In this document: positions 16,420-25,196 of the stretch, one piece after another | Layout of the letters: each line of letters starts with the position of its first letter | How positions within the stretch are numbered: the stretch's first letter is position 1 | Source: Nibrella saemangeumensis | GTDB lineage: Bacteria; Bacteroidota; Bacteroidia; Cytophagales; Spirosomataceae | NCBI RefSeq assembly: GCF_039541915.1 | Contig: NZ_BAABHD010000024.1 | Span: 310,001 to 374,000 of the forward strand | Reading direction: 5' to 3' | Length of the DNA: 64,000 bases | Translations under genes and position numbers: made by a program | Notes under the pieces: model-generated | What the model was told of the DNA's origin: nothing | What the model saw: the letters and a program-made list of their open reading frames with translations, nothing else | Database searches by the model: none

Positions 16420-17289
16420 ATGTCCAGATCAGTACCCGTTTACAAGCTGCAGTCGTTCCCGCGTCATGAGCCGGATGTGCTTTTTTACATGACTCCGCTG
16501 GAGAAACTCGTACAGGAATTTAAGGGCATTGATAAACCGCATTCACACACCTTTTATCTGGTAATGTGGATCAGCCAGGGCAGCGGCATCCACACCATCG
16601 ACTTCAAAACCTATCCGGTAGCTCCGCACCAGTTGTATTTTCTGACCCCCGGCCAAGTTCATAGCTGGGAACTATCGCCGGATATCAAAGGCTTCAACCT
16701 GTTTTTCGAGGCTAACTTCTTTCGGAGCCGCTACGGTGCCCGGCTGCACCAGTATCCGTTTTTCCACTCGCACCAGCACCAGCCCTTGTTACAGGTAACC
16801 GGGCAGCAGGACCGATTCGGTGATCTGTTTAGCTATGCCTACGATGAGTACCAGCAGCCTCAGGCAAATCGGGCCGAAGTGTTTCTGTCTTTTGTGCATA
16901 TCCTGCTGGAGTCGGCAGATCGGTTATACGCTCAACAGCGGATGGGAACAGAGCATTACCCGTACGATCGCATCCGGCAGTATGAAGAATTACTGGAAGA
17001 TCAGTTTCTGACCGTCCGGGAAGTAAATGCGTATGCGGCTCAGATGGGCCTGACGCCTAACCACCTTAATCATATCTGCAAAAAAGTGCTGAATAAAACG
17101 GCCAGTCAGCTCCTGCACGAGCGCCTGGTCATTGAAGCGCAGCGGCTGCTGATCCATACTACCCAATCGATCAAGGAAATCGGCTTTCATTTAGGCTTTG
17201 AAGACCCCTCCTACTTTGTCCGGTTCTTTAGAAAGCACACCGGCACTACACCCATTAAGTTTCGGCAGCAGTCAGGGGGCCATCGTTGA
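16420..17289 (+). CDS. AraC-family transcriptional regulator
   Basis: 289 residues. The N-terminal part (about 1-170) is a cupin-like effector domain, with HSHTFYLVMWISQGSGIHTIDF and LTPGQVHSWEL. The C-terminal part (about 185-285) carries two HTH motifs: VREVNAYAAQMGLTPNHLNHICKK, and SIKEIGFHLGFEDPSYFVRFFRKHTG, the AraC signature. It should bind DNA as an activator or repressor in response to a small ligand. It begins 13 bp after the NTF2-like gene and is probably its partner. Confidence 0.88.
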   Translation: MSRSVPVYKLQSFPRHEPDVLFYMTPLEKLVQEFKGIDKPHSHTFYLVMWISQGSGIHTIDFKTYPVAPHQLYFLTPGQVHSWELSPDIKGFNLFFEANFFRSRYGARLHQYPFFHSHQHQPLLQVTGQQDRFGDLFSYAYDEYQQPQANRAEVFLSFVHILLESADRLYAQQRMGTEHYPYDRIRQYEELLEDQFLTVREVNAYAAQMGLTPNHLNHICKKVLNKTASQLLHERLVIEAQRLLIHTTQSIKEIGFHLGFEDPSYFVRFFRKHTGTTPIKFRQQSGGHR

Positions 17290-17336
17290 TTTGTACCATA
17301 CCTGGCCTGTCTCTGGAAGTCAATGCCAATAACAGG

Positions 17337-17344
17337 TACATTTG
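17337..17344 (+). promoter_or_regulatory. TAnnTTTG -7 element (TACATTTG)
   Basis: Exact consensus match 21 bp before the ATG at 17366. The in-frame TTG at 17342 lies inside it and so is not the start of the DUF983 gene. Confidence 0.5.
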
Positions 17345-17365
17345 TATCATAAAAATTGCGTAGCT

Positions 17366-17773
17366 ATGGTAACCAACAGCCGATTATACAGCATCGTATT
17401 CAATAAATGCCCCCGTTGTCATCAGGGCGATTTCTTCGTCACCAACAGTGCGTTCTCTCTTCGCTTCGACCAGATGCACGACCACTGTCCGCATTGCCAG
17501 GAGAACTTCGTGCCGGAGCCGGGCTTTTACTGGGGATCAATGTTTGTCAGTTACGCCTTCTACACGGCGTTTATCCTGCTGACTTTTTTTGTGCTCGTTC
17601 AGGGGTTCAACCTGTATCTGGACTACTATTTAATGGGGTTGCTGCCCGCCCTGGTACTCCTGACGCCATACTTCTTCCGTATGGCGCGCCGGACGTGGCT
17701 GACGATCTTTATCTCGCCCAACCCGAAAAAGCTGCCGACTAAATCCGACGCGGGTCACCTGATGGTGCGCTGA
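17366..17773 (+). CDS. DUF983 family membrane protein
   Basis: 135 residues from the ATG at 17366. Two CxxC pairs (CPRCHQGDFF and CPHCQENF) suggest a small zinc-binding N-terminal part. Two membrane segments follow (YAFYTAFILLTFFVLV and YYLMGLLPALVLLTPYF), then a MARRTWLTIF tail. This arrangement is characteristic of the DUF983 family, which has no established function. A consensus -7 element directly upstream indicates that it is transcribed on its own. It converges on the PAS kinase gene with 37 bp between the stops. Confidence 0.85.
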   Translation: MVTNSRLYSIVFNKCPRCHQGDFFVTNSAFSLRFDQMHDHCPHCQENFVPEPGFYWGSMFVSYAFYTAFILLTFFVLVQGFNLYLDYYLMGLLPALVLLTPYFFRMARRTWLTIFISPNPKKLPTKSDAGHLMVR

Positions 17774-17810
17774 TTGAAGCATTTGGCGAAAAACACCATG
17801 TGTGCCGGGG

Positions 17811-20171
17811 TCAACTGGCCGGCAGCAGGATCTGGAAGGTGGCTCCCTCGCCAAGCTGACCTTCGGCCCAGATGGTTCCGCCGTGGTTGGTTACTACCTT
17901 TTTGGCCAGGGCCAGTCCGATGCCGGTGCCCGAGTAGGCTTTCCGGTTGTGCAGGCGCTGAAACATCACAAAAATCTTTTCGGCATTATCGGGCGTAAAG
18001 CCGATGCCGTTGTCCCGCACGGTGATCTGGTAATAGGTGCGGCCGGTCTCCAGGCCCGGCGGCCGGCCAGCTTCCGACGCATCAATGAGCCGGCTTTCAA
18101 CGGTAATGGTCGGGGGCAGGTCGGGTTTAGAGAACTTCAGGGCATTGCTCACCAGATTGTAAAACAACTGGTGCATTTGTCCCGGCACGGCTCTCAGCAC
18201 GGGCAGGTCGGTCACCACCAGCCGGGCCTGCTTTTCGGCGATCACCAGCTCCAGATCGGTTCTCACGGATACCAGTACCTCCGTCAGATCCACGGCGGAA
18301 AAGGGCTCCGTTTTGGTCAGGCTGGCAAAATCCAGGATGTCTTTCAGGGCTGTACTCATCCGCTGGGCTGCGTCGATTACCCGGTCCAGCCGGTGCTGGG
18401 AAGCCTCCGACAGTTGAGCATAGCTTTCGGCCTTTACCATTTCGCTAAACAGCATGATTTTTCGGATCGGCTCCTTCAGGTCATGGTGCGACACGTAGGC
18501 AAACTGCTCCAGTTCTCTGTTCTTCTGTTCCAGCGCCTGGGTGCGTTCCCTCACTTTTTCCTCCAGCAGCCCTTCGGCCTGTTTCTGCGCATCAATGTCG
18601 GTATTGGTGCCAATCCATTGAGTAACCCTCCCCTGCTCATCCTTAACCGGATAAGACCGGGTCAGAAACCAGCGGTAGGTGCCATCATGGCCGCGCAAGG
18701 GAAAGGTAAGCTCCCAGGGTTCCCCTTTGCGCCAGGCTTCTTTCACAAACGTTACGACCCGCTCGATATGGTCCGGGTGATGCACCTTTTCCCAACCCCA
18801 GCCTTTCATCTCGTCCAGGGTAGTGCCGGTATAACTATACCAGCGGTCGTTGTACCAGTGTATCCAGCCGCTGGGATCGGCCATCCAGGCCAGCTGAAAA
18901 ATAGAATTGGCCAGTGTCCGGAACTGCTCTTCGCTTTGCTTCAGGGCTTCTTCCACCTGCTTTTGCTCTGTAATATTCGTGAAAAGCAGGGCTACTTTCC
19001 GGCTTGTGTGGTCGCCAATCCGGAACGCAGCCACATCGAACCACCGGCCCATAGCCTGGGATCCTTCCGTAAAGCGGACCGACTTGCCGGTCAAAGCCAC
19101 ATTCCCGTACAGCTCGAACCAGTGGGCTTCCAGATCCGGCACCAGTTCACGGGCGGTTTTTCCGACGGCGTTCTGCAGGCCTGTCTGCTTCTCAAAAACG
19201 GGGTTTACTTCCAGAAAACGATAGTCCAGCGGCTTATTTTCATCGTCAAAAAGCATTTCCAGCACACAAAAGCCCTGGTCCATTGACTCGAACAGACTGC
19301 GGTACTTCTCTTCACTCTCCTGGATCTTTTTCCGGGCGAGTACCTGCTCGGTCACATCATGCCCTACGGAAATGACGCCACTTGCCACTTCTTCTGTTTC
19401 GCTCTCGTAATAAGGTTGATACACAAAGTCGAAGTAAAACACCTCGGGTTTTCCCCGGCGGTACAGGGTAATCGGTGCTTCGTAGGCGTAATAAGGTTCG
19501 CCGGTCTTGCGAACCTGATCCAGCAGTTCAATAAAGCCTTGGCCCTCCAGTTCCGGTATGGCTATCAGCAACGGCTTACCAATAACGTCGCTGGTTCTGC
19601 CCCACACTTCCAACAGGCTTTCATTGGCCAGTTCCACCACATAGGTATCTCCCCGGACAAATCCGATGATGACCGGGGCATTTATGAAAAAATTATAGGT
19701 TTGCTCAAGCCCCCTGGCAGCTTCCGCCTTATGCTCCGCTTTGATCTGACTGGTAATGTCTGTGGCGGAATGGATAATATACTGCACCTCACCTGCCTCA
19801 CTTAAGACCGGGGCATTCCGAATTTTCCAGTACCGCTGACTAAAGGTTCCATCGCCCATTGGTACATCGTACCGCTGAGCGGGTATATCGTGAGACTGTC
19901 TGTGCCGGATGATGTAATCAAAGGAAGCCTTCAGATTCTGCTCGCCGGTAAAATGAGGATCATCCGGACTTTTGGGGAATACCTCAAAATGCCCTTTCCC
20001 AATTACGTCTTCCCGCTTCATGCCCGATTCGCGGATAAAATCGTTGCTTACAGCTACGAGCGTAAACACCGGTGCATCAGGCCGTAAAACGACACTGATG
20101 CCGGGAGTAGCTTCAAAAAAGCGAACGTTCATAACCTCCGGCGAAGCGGACGGGGACGAGACACGATCCAT
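17811..20171 (-). CDS. Multi-PAS soluble sensor histidine kinase
   Basis: 786 residues from the ATG at 20171; an in-frame TTG lies 12 bp earlier. At least four PAS domains precede the kinase: about 20-140 (GHFEVFPKSPDDP, YWKIRNAPV), 155-275, 290-400 and 410-525 (WYSYTGTTLDEMKGWGWEKVHHPDH). The dimerisation box is FAYVSHHDLKEPIRKI with phospho-acceptor His563. The ATPase has NLVSNALKFS, DNGIGF and GTGIGLALAKKVV. No transmembrane segment or receiver domain is present, so it senses a cytoplasmic signal and hands phosphate to an unlinked regulator. This class often works in phosphorelays. It is read leftward, away from 20.2 kb. Confidence 0.88.
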   Translation of the reverse strand: MDRVSSPSASPEVMNVRFFEATPGISVVLRPDAPVFTLVAVSNDFIRESGMKREDVIGKGHFEVFPKSPDDPHFTGEQNLKASFDYIIRHRQSHDIPAQRYDVPMGDGTFSQRYWKIRNAPVLSEAGEVQYIIHSATDITSQIKAEHKAEAARGLEQTYNFFINAPVIIGFVRGDTYVVELANESLLEVWGRTSDVIGKPLLIAIPELEGQGFIELLDQVRKTGEPYYAYEAPITLYRRGKPEVFYFDFVYQPYYESETEEVASGVISVGHDVTEQVLARKKIQESEEKYRSLFESMDQGFCVLEMLFDDENKPLDYRFLEVNPVFEKQTGLQNAVGKTARELVPDLEAHWFELYGNVALTGKSVRFTEGSQAMGRWFDVAAFRIGDHTSRKVALLFTNITEQKQVEEALKQSEEQFRTLANSIFQLAWMADPSGWIHWYNDRWYSYTGTTLDEMKGWGWEKVHHPDHIERVVTFVKEAWRKGEPWELTFPLRGHDGTYRWFLTRSYPVKDEQGRVTQWIGTNTDIDAQKQAEGLLEEKVRERTQALEQKNRELEQFAYVSHHDLKEPIRKIMLFSEMVKAESYAQLSEASQHRLDRVIDAAQRMSTALKDILDFASLTKTEPFSAVDLTEVLVSVRTDLELVIAEKQARLVVTDLPVLRAVPGQMHQLFYNLVSNALKFSKPDLPPTITVESRLIDASEAGRPPGLETGRTYYQITVRDNGIGFTPDNAEKIFVMFQRLHNRKAYSGTGIGLALAKKVVTNHGGTIWAEGQLGEGATFQILLPAS

Positions 20172-20341
20172 AGGGTCAGGCAAAGAGTATTAATAGCGTC
20201 TGAATAGTACCACTTAGCGCTTAAATCAGCCTCTAAAATAACGATTCACCGTGACCCCGTTGCATTTTCGGCGCATTATCTATTTGACGGAATGAAGGCA
20301 AATGATAGCCTAAACCCAGGTGGTACCAGACCGTCACGCCA

Positions 20342-20542
20342 TTAGCAGGCAACAAAGAAGCAGGCCCACATAATGGCCCACAACAGCGCCGTGATGGAAT
20401 CCATACGCTCACCAAAAACGCGGAGCAGGGTGTATTCGGTAAAAAAAGTGGCGGTGTACTTGCCGGAGAAATAGAACCAGACAGGTTTTGAGATAAGCAT
20501 GAGAAGTAGATAAGCCTCCTGCGATTGAAGAAGTTTAAACAT
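20342..20542 (-). CDS. Possible small membrane protein, 66 residues
   Basis: A 66-codon frame begins MFKLLQSQEAYLLLMLISKP and encodes two hydrophobic segments: about 10-28, and 50-66 ending LLWAIMWACFFVAC. It lies alone between the PAS kinase start and a 340-bp gene-free stretch. A TACTTTAC sequence just upstream on the minus strand is a weak -7 match. No family is recognised. The overlapping frames on the same strand are less protein-like. It could be a genuine small membrane protein or chance. Confidence 0.35.
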   Translation of the reverse strand: MFKLLQSQEAYLLLMLISKPVWFYFSGKYTATFFTEYTLLRVFGERMDSITALLWAIMWACFFVAC

Positions 20543-20556
20543 ACAGTAAAGTACAA

Positions 20557-20899
20557 GTTTTCAGTTACGGTTTCCAGTAATCAACGTCCTCTATATTAAT
20601 ACGTCATCCTATATAAATGAATACTATATAGATTAGCTATACAAAAATAAAAACCAGAGCCTACAAAAAAATACACTCGCCACAATCTGTGCCTTTTTTT
20701 ATAAAAAAAGGTTACCGACGGAAATACGCAGAGGAGAACTGTTGATGGGTATAACCAATAGGCTCACAATAGAACCTTCAATCCCAAAAGGCCGTAAATC
20801 AGTTGTTATTGTAGAACCGGATCAATGCAAGTCCGATAAATCCGGCGGGGTCACCTTTACCAGCCCTGCTTTATCCGCTTACCAGAACACTGCACGGCC
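20557..20899. other. Gene-free AT-rich region upstream of the YihY-family gene
   Basis: No credible gene was found. The first half is strongly AT-rich, with a CTATATA/ACTATATAG dyad near 20612-20632. At 20692-20711 there is a perfect 20-bp palindrome, CC-T7-A followed by T-A7-GG, which could be a two-way terminator. The rest presumably contains the promoter for the gene at 20900, though no exact TAnnTTTG was seen. Confidence 0.4.
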
Positions 20900-21859
20900 A
20901 TGAACAAACCCTCCCTGACAGATGCGTTTAAAACGCTATGGTCGATTTTACAGGCCACATTTTCCGGTTTCTCCAACGACCGGGTCATGAAACTCAGCGC
21001 TGCGCTGGCTTACTACACCGTTTTTTCGCTCTCTCCGTTGCTGCTGCTGGTTATCTCCATGGTTAGCCTGCTCTACGGTGACCAGGCAATTGAGGGAAAG
21101 ATATTTCACCAGATCAACGAGTTTATGGGCGACGAGGCCGCGCTGCAGCTCCAGGAGATGATTAAAAACGTTAAACTGTCGGGGCAAACGACCACGGCAG
21201 TCGTTACGGGCGGTATTGCCCTGCTGGCGGGGGCTACGTCCGTCTTTATCGAAATTCAGGATTCCATCAACCTGATCTGGCGGGTAAAGCCCAAACCCCG
21301 GCGCGGATGGCTGAAATTGCTCAAAGACCGGCTGCGCTCATTTTCGCTCATCATTAGTCTGGGCTTTCTGCTGCTGGTATCGTTGATCATCAACGGACTC
21401 GTTGCCGCCTTAAGCGGCCTGCTCAGCCAGTATTTCCCACAAGTCACCATCTGGGTGGTCAATCTTCTTAACCTGGTGATCAGTTTCGGGGTAACCATGC
21501 TCTTGTTCGGCATCATTTTCAAATTTCTGCCGGACGTTAAGATCGCCTGGAAGGATGTACAGTGGGGGGCTTTTTTTACGGCGCTGTTGTTCATGGGCGG
21601 CCGCTACCTGATCGCCTTATACATTGAGACCACCGGCACGGCTTCCGCCTTTGGCGCGGCCGGCTCCATCGTCATTATTCTGGTGTGGATCTACTATTCG
21701 GCCGTGCTGCTCTACCTGGGTGCCGAATTCACCAGGGCATATGCCGAACACCACGGGCTGCGGATCAGACCCGCCGACTATGCCGTGTACGTTGAGGTCC
21801 GGGAAATAGAGCGTGACATCCGTGTCTTACCTCCCCAGAATACCTATTCCGGTCAGTGA
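20900..21859 (+). CDS. YihY/BrkB family inner-membrane protein
   Basis: 319 residues. The family hallmarks are present: KLSAALAYYTVFSLSPLLLLVISMV near the N-terminus, GATSVFIEIQDSINLIW in the middle, and SAFGAAGSIVIILVWIYYSAVLLYLGAEFTRAYAEHHG near the C-terminus. Six membrane segments can be counted. The family was once called ribonuclease BN in error and is now regarded as a membrane transporter-like family of unclear substrate. It is a single gene with gaps on both sides. Confidence 0.9.
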   Translation: MNKPSLTDAFKTLWSILQATFSGFSNDRVMKLSAALAYYTVFSLSPLLLLVISMVSLLYGDQAIEGKIFHQINEFMGDEAALQLQEMIKNVKLSGQTTTAVVTGGIALLAGATSVFIEIQDSINLIWRVKPKPRRGWLKLLKDRLRSFSLIISLGFLLLVSLIINGLVAALSGLLSQYFPQVTIWVVNLLNLVISFGVTMLLFGIIFKFLPDVKIAWKDVQWGAFFTALLFMGGRYLIALYIETTGTASAFGAAGSIVIILVWIYYSAVLLYLGAEFTRAYAEHHGLRIRPADYAVYVEVREIERDIRVLPPQNTYSGQ

Positions 21860-22122
21860 GCCGCTGGACAGAAATCCCGGGAGCTTCTTAATCAAGACCT
21901 GGCCGCTGCCCTGCACTGAGGTGTATACTCCACAGAATTACAGAAAAAAGCCACACTTATTTAAAAATTCGCATAAAATTATACAATCCATTAAACCTAT
22001 AGAATTGTCTGCTATCTAACCCACAAACAACGAAAGAAGAATCCGGTCACCGGCTTTCAGGCGGCATTTTCCAGATTCTGGCAGGAAAGTTGATTTAGAG
22101 TTTTAATTAAACGTGAAATACC

Positions 22123-22830
22123 ATGAAAACGATAGGGCATATTTTCACTTCTGTTTTGCTGGCCTCTCTGATGATCGGGAGCCCAGTTAAGGCCCAGACC
22201 GAGAACAATCTGAGCCGTCAGGCTAAAGGTACCATCATTGGTACAGGCATTGGCGCTGCGGCCGGAGCCGCCCTGAACAAAAAGAACCGGGTTGTCGGCG
22301 GGGTCGTCGGCGGGGTGGTGGGTGGCGCTACCGGCTATGCAGTCGGTAAGCAGCCGAAAAAGAAATGGAATCCGCAGGCGAAAGGCGTAGCCATTGGTGC
22401 CGGTACCGGTGCCGCTGCGGGTGCTGTCTTGTATAAGAAGAATAGGGCTTTGGGGGGTGTTGTTGGTGGTATAGCCGGCGGGGCTGCCGGATACGCCATC
22501 GGTAAAAAAATTGACAAGAAGAACAAAGCCCGTGAAGCGGAGCGTGTAGCCTCTGCCAACTGGGAAAAAGCGCAGAACCGTGAATACCGGACGGCTAACC
22601 GGGCTTCAACCGCGACCCGTACCGCACCATCGTCGACGCGTAGAGCCAGTGGCATTGCCGTGGCCGCCGGAGCCGCTGCAGCTGGATTTGCCGCCAGCCA
22701 AGGGACAGGCGTATACGCACCGGAAAGCCAGGCTGATTACATCATCGGTATGGGCTACCTGCCGAACCCCTACCTCGGCGACCCGTCGAAACCGTACAGC
22801 ACCCTGGAAGTTCGTCGGAAAAGCTGGTAA
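22123..22830 (+). CDS. Exported glycine-zipper protein
   Basis: 235 residues with a signal peptide (cut after SPVKAQ, about residue 26). Two glycine-zipper hairpins follow: GTIIGTGIGAAAGAALNKKNRVVGG with GGVVGGATGYAVG at about 36-78, and a near copy, GVAIGAGTGAAAGAVLYKKNRALGG with GGIAGGAAGYAIG, at about 87-130. The linker is lysine-rich, and a third Ala/Gly stretch lies near 180-195. A C-terminal ADYIIGMGYLPNPYLGDP segment ends the protein. Glycine zippers of this kind insert in membranes, as in YMGG-like and OmpA-linked lipoproteins. Function is unknown; a role at the outer or inner membrane is inferred. A lipoprotein gene follows after 20 bp. Confidence 0.75.
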   Translation: MKTIGHIFTSVLLASLMIGSPVKAQTENNLSRQAKGTIIGTGIGAAAGAALNKKNRVVGGVVGGVVGGATGYAVGKQPKKKWNPQAKGVAIGAGTGAAAGAVLYKKNRALGGVVGGIAGGAAGYAIGKKIDKKNKAREAERVASANWEKAQNREYRTANRASTATRTAPSSTRRASGIAVAAGAAAAGFAASQGTGVYAPESQADYIIGMGYLPNPYLGDPSKPYSTLEVRRKSW

Positions 22831-22850
22831 CCATTCAACCTTTTACACCT

Positions 22851-23333
22851 ATGAAAGCATTCATTCAAGCAATAGCGGTGGCCGGGCTGCTTAGCGCCTG
22901 TGCCAAACCGGGCAACGATACCGCCAATGTTCAGGAGCTGAATCAGCAATTTATCAGCGCCTGGAATAGCAAAGATGCCAGTAAGGTAAATTCTTTTCTG
23001 GCCGACGATGTGCATTTCCTGCAGGGAGAAGCGCACTACACCGGTAAGTCGGAGGTTTCCCGCAAATGGGTAGAAGAAACGCTCCCGACCATAAATAACC
23101 TCAAGACCAGTGTAGTTACCTCAGCCGCCGACAGCAAGATCGCTTACGAGGCTGGTACCTTTTCGGTAGACGTTTTACCGGAAACGCAGGATCAGCCACG
23201 CGGTATGGGCGAAGGTAACTTTGTCCTGATCTGGAAAAAAGCGGATGATAACACCTGGAAGCTGAGCTACGCTCAACTGGAGGACCATCCGGTCCGGGTT
23301 AAAGACCCCCGGTCTACCGCTGCCAACTTCTGA
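22851..23333 (+). CDS. DUF4440/SnoaL-like lipoprotein
   Basis: 160 residues. The N-terminus ends in a lipobox (LLSAC, Cys17), so the protein is predicted to be lipid-anchored. The rest is an NTF2-like fold: VQELNQQFISAWNSKDASKVNSFLADDVHFLQGEAHYTGKSE and FVLIWKKADDNTWKLSYAQLEDH match the DUF4440 ketosteroid isomerase-like pattern. The family includes small isomerases and binding proteins; the substrate is unknown. It lies 20 bp behind the glycine-zipper gene and is followed by an intrinsic terminator, so the pair forms a unit. Confidence 0.8.
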   Translation: MKAFIQAIAVAGLLSACAKPGNDTANVQELNQQFISAWNSKDASKVNSFLADDVHFLQGEAHYTGKSEVSRKWVEETLPTINNLKTSVVTSAADSKIAYEAGTFSVDVLPETQDQPRGMGEGNFVLIWKKADDNTWKLSYAQLEDHPVRVKDPRSTAANF

Positions 23334-23353
23334 TAACCGATCGATATAACCCT

Positions 23354-23404
23354 GAACCTCGCTCGTCGTCGCCTGTAGCTGCGAAACGGGCGAGGTTCTT
23401 TTTT
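23354..23404 (+). terminator. Intrinsic terminator after the lipoprotein gene
   Basis: GAACCTCGC (23354-23362) pairs with GCGAGGTTC (23390-23398) and is followed at once by TTTTTT. The loop is long (27 nt). Confidence 0.7.
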
Positions 23405-23410
23405 GCTCGT

Positions 23411-25126
23411 TCAGGACAACCGGATGGTGTGCCGGAAGGGGGTAAACCCGGTCAGGTAAACGGTGGGCGCATCCATGGCCGGTAAGGCTCCGCGCAGTTG
23501 TACATTTTTGTGCTGTGCCAGACCCGGCCCAAACGTAATGGTATCGCCCTGAAAGGCGTAGGTACCAGCCGATTCCTTAAGCAAAAAGGCTTTGTCCCGC
23601 GTCGGGTGGGGCAAAACGCCGGTGAACGAGCCGCCCGGCCGGAAGATCAGCTCCAGGGCGACCGGTACGCCATCGGTGCCGGTCAGCGCAATCTGCACCT
23701 CCATACCATCGGCCGTTTCGGTAAGCGTCACCTTCGAGTCGAGCCGCTGGACTTCGCTCTGCCGGCGCTTATCGCGGGGCATCTTTTCCCAGTCGCCATC
23801 TTCGGCTATGTTCTCTTTGGAGAAGGGTTGAAAATAAGGGCCGTCCAGCGACTGCGTCAGCACCCAGCTATTCCCCTCCCGGGTAATCTTCTCGGTTTGA
23901 AACTGCCCTTTCCCGAAAAACGAAGCGGCCACCCGCATACCCTGCAACATGGCTTTGCCCCTGGAGAACGTCAGCCAGACCGGATTGGCCGACAGAATGG
24001 TACTGTCCCAGTTTCCGCGCCGAATCCGTACCAATCCTGACCGGCTGAACTCTTTGACATAATTTGTCGGTAATGGGCTGGCTGCCGGTAACTCATTCCA
24101 GAAAGCAGGATCTTCCAGGAAGTAATCCAGAAAACCAACCAGTTTGGGCAAACCGTTCTGCTCAATCAGCCGGCACATGGCCGCCATTTGCCCGTCCTTG
24201 TCCAACAAAGCCATGTACCGGCAGGCGTAATAATACCCTTCTGGCGTACCGACGAGGGCTTTGTCCTGCCGACCGGAGGCCTCGGTCACCACCTCCCCGT
24301 TCGGGTGGAGGTAATAGAGGGTCATGGCCAGGTTACGGCGAACATAGCCCAGCAGCTCCGGTTTGTTCAGCCCTTTGGCGATGGTAATCAGCAGGCGGTT
24401 CGTCAGGGGAGAATAAATCAGCGTACTCCGCTCATTGTATTGCCCGTCGGCGTCCATATCAATGTGTTCGCTCAGCCACTCTTCAATCCGGTTGAGGTAC
24501 CGGGGGTTGGGCCAGCGCTCCTGGAGTTTGGTCAGGGCTGCGCACACCACCCAGCGGTGATTGGGCGTGTGGATACCGCCGGCCGACAGGGCTTCGCCCC
24601 CCCGCAGCAGAAACGTTTTCAGCGCGGCCAGCACCGGCTCCCGACCGGGTGTGCCCGAGCGCTCCAGCAGGGTATAGGCTGGTACCAGTCGTTTCACCAG
24701 AAAGCCGGTATCCGGAGTTGAGTGGAAGTTGGTCGATAGCAGGTCGATGGTCCCGTCGTCATGTTGCATCTTCAGCAGGGCTTGTACCGCCGGTCCCACT
24801 TCGGCGAGCAGTTCTTTGGACCGGTAGAAGCTGGATTCCGGGCAGGCTATTGAACAGGCCGCCTGTCGGACAAATCCGGTCGTCGAATGCGGATTGGGTA
24901 TATCGTCTCCGTCAATGAATCCCCCAAACGCCGGGTTACCGGGTTCCGTAATGCGATAGGTTCGGGACTGACTCAGGTGCTGGTCGTTGAGTTTGATCAG
25001 TTCCAGCAGCCAGGCAGGTTTAGATTCTTTGGCAACTGGCTGCGGATCGGCAAAGGTAAATGTTGGCAGCAGCGGCAGCAGACCGAGTGAGGCTGCGCCA
25101 ACTCCGACAAAAGTTCTTCGGTGCAT
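23411..25126 (-). CDS. Exported alpha/alpha-toroid-like protein, possible polysaccharide lyase
   Basis: 571 residues with a twin-arginine-like leader (HRRTFVGVGAASLGLLPLLP). The N-terminal 350 residues are helical and resemble an alpha/alpha toroid. They contain HTPNHRWVVCAALTKLQERWPNPRY and DMDADGQYNERSTLIYSPLTNRLL, whose His and Tyr/Asn/Glu residues would suit a lyase active site. The C-terminal 200 residues look like a beta-sandwich (VTLTETADGMEVQIALTG, HTIRLS). This two-part plan is that of heparinase II/III-like and related lyases, but I could not match a named family. A catalytic role is therefore inference. It faces the terminator at 23354 and lies 70 bp downstream of the VapC-type toxin. 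Confidence 0.6.
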   Translation of the reverse strand: MHRRTFVGVGAASLGLLPLLPTFTFADPQPVAKESKPAWLLELIKLNDQHLSQSRTYRITEPGNPAFGGFIDGDDIPNPHSTTGFVRQAACSIACPESSFYRSKELLAEVGPAVQALLKMQHDDGTIDLLSTNFHSTPDTGFLVKRLVPAYTLLERSGTPGREPVLAALKTFLLRGGEALSAGGIHTPNHRWVVCAALTKLQERWPNPRYLNRIEEWLSEHIDMDADGQYNERSTLIYSPLTNRLLITIAKGLNKPELLGYVRRNLAMTLYYLHPNGEVVTEASGRQDKALVGTPEGYYYACRYMALLDKDGQMAAMCRLIEQNGLPKLVGFLDYFLEDPAFWNELPAASPLPTNYVKEFSRSGLVRIRRGNWDSTILSANPVWLTFSRGKAMLQGMRVAASFFGKGQFQTEKITREGNSWVLTQSLDGPYFQPFSKENIAEDGDWEKMPRDKRRQSEVQRLDSKVTLTETADGMEVQIALTGTDGVPVALELIFRPGGSFTGVLPHPTRDKAFLLKESAGTYAFQGDTITFGPGLAQHKNVQLRGALPAMDAPTVYLTGFTPFRHTIRLS

Positions 25127-25196
25127 GAATGGATCAGGTTTAGGAGATGCAAACGCCTAAAGTAATGCAGAGAACGACCCGGCGCAACTGAGCCCG

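Noticed and set aside
17802..19286. Long plus-strand open frame of 494 codons
   Set aside because: It is antisense to the PAS histidine kinase, whose domains and motifs are unmistakable; G+C-rich codon bias opens the opposite frame.
20233..20556. 107-codon minus-strand frame overlapping the small membrane protein
   Set aside because: Less hydrophobic and less protein-like than the overlapping 66-codon frame; no family match seen.
21813..22019. 68-codon frame overlapping the end of the YihY-family gene
   Set aside because: Starts within a real gene in another frame and its product has no domain or hydrophobic pattern.
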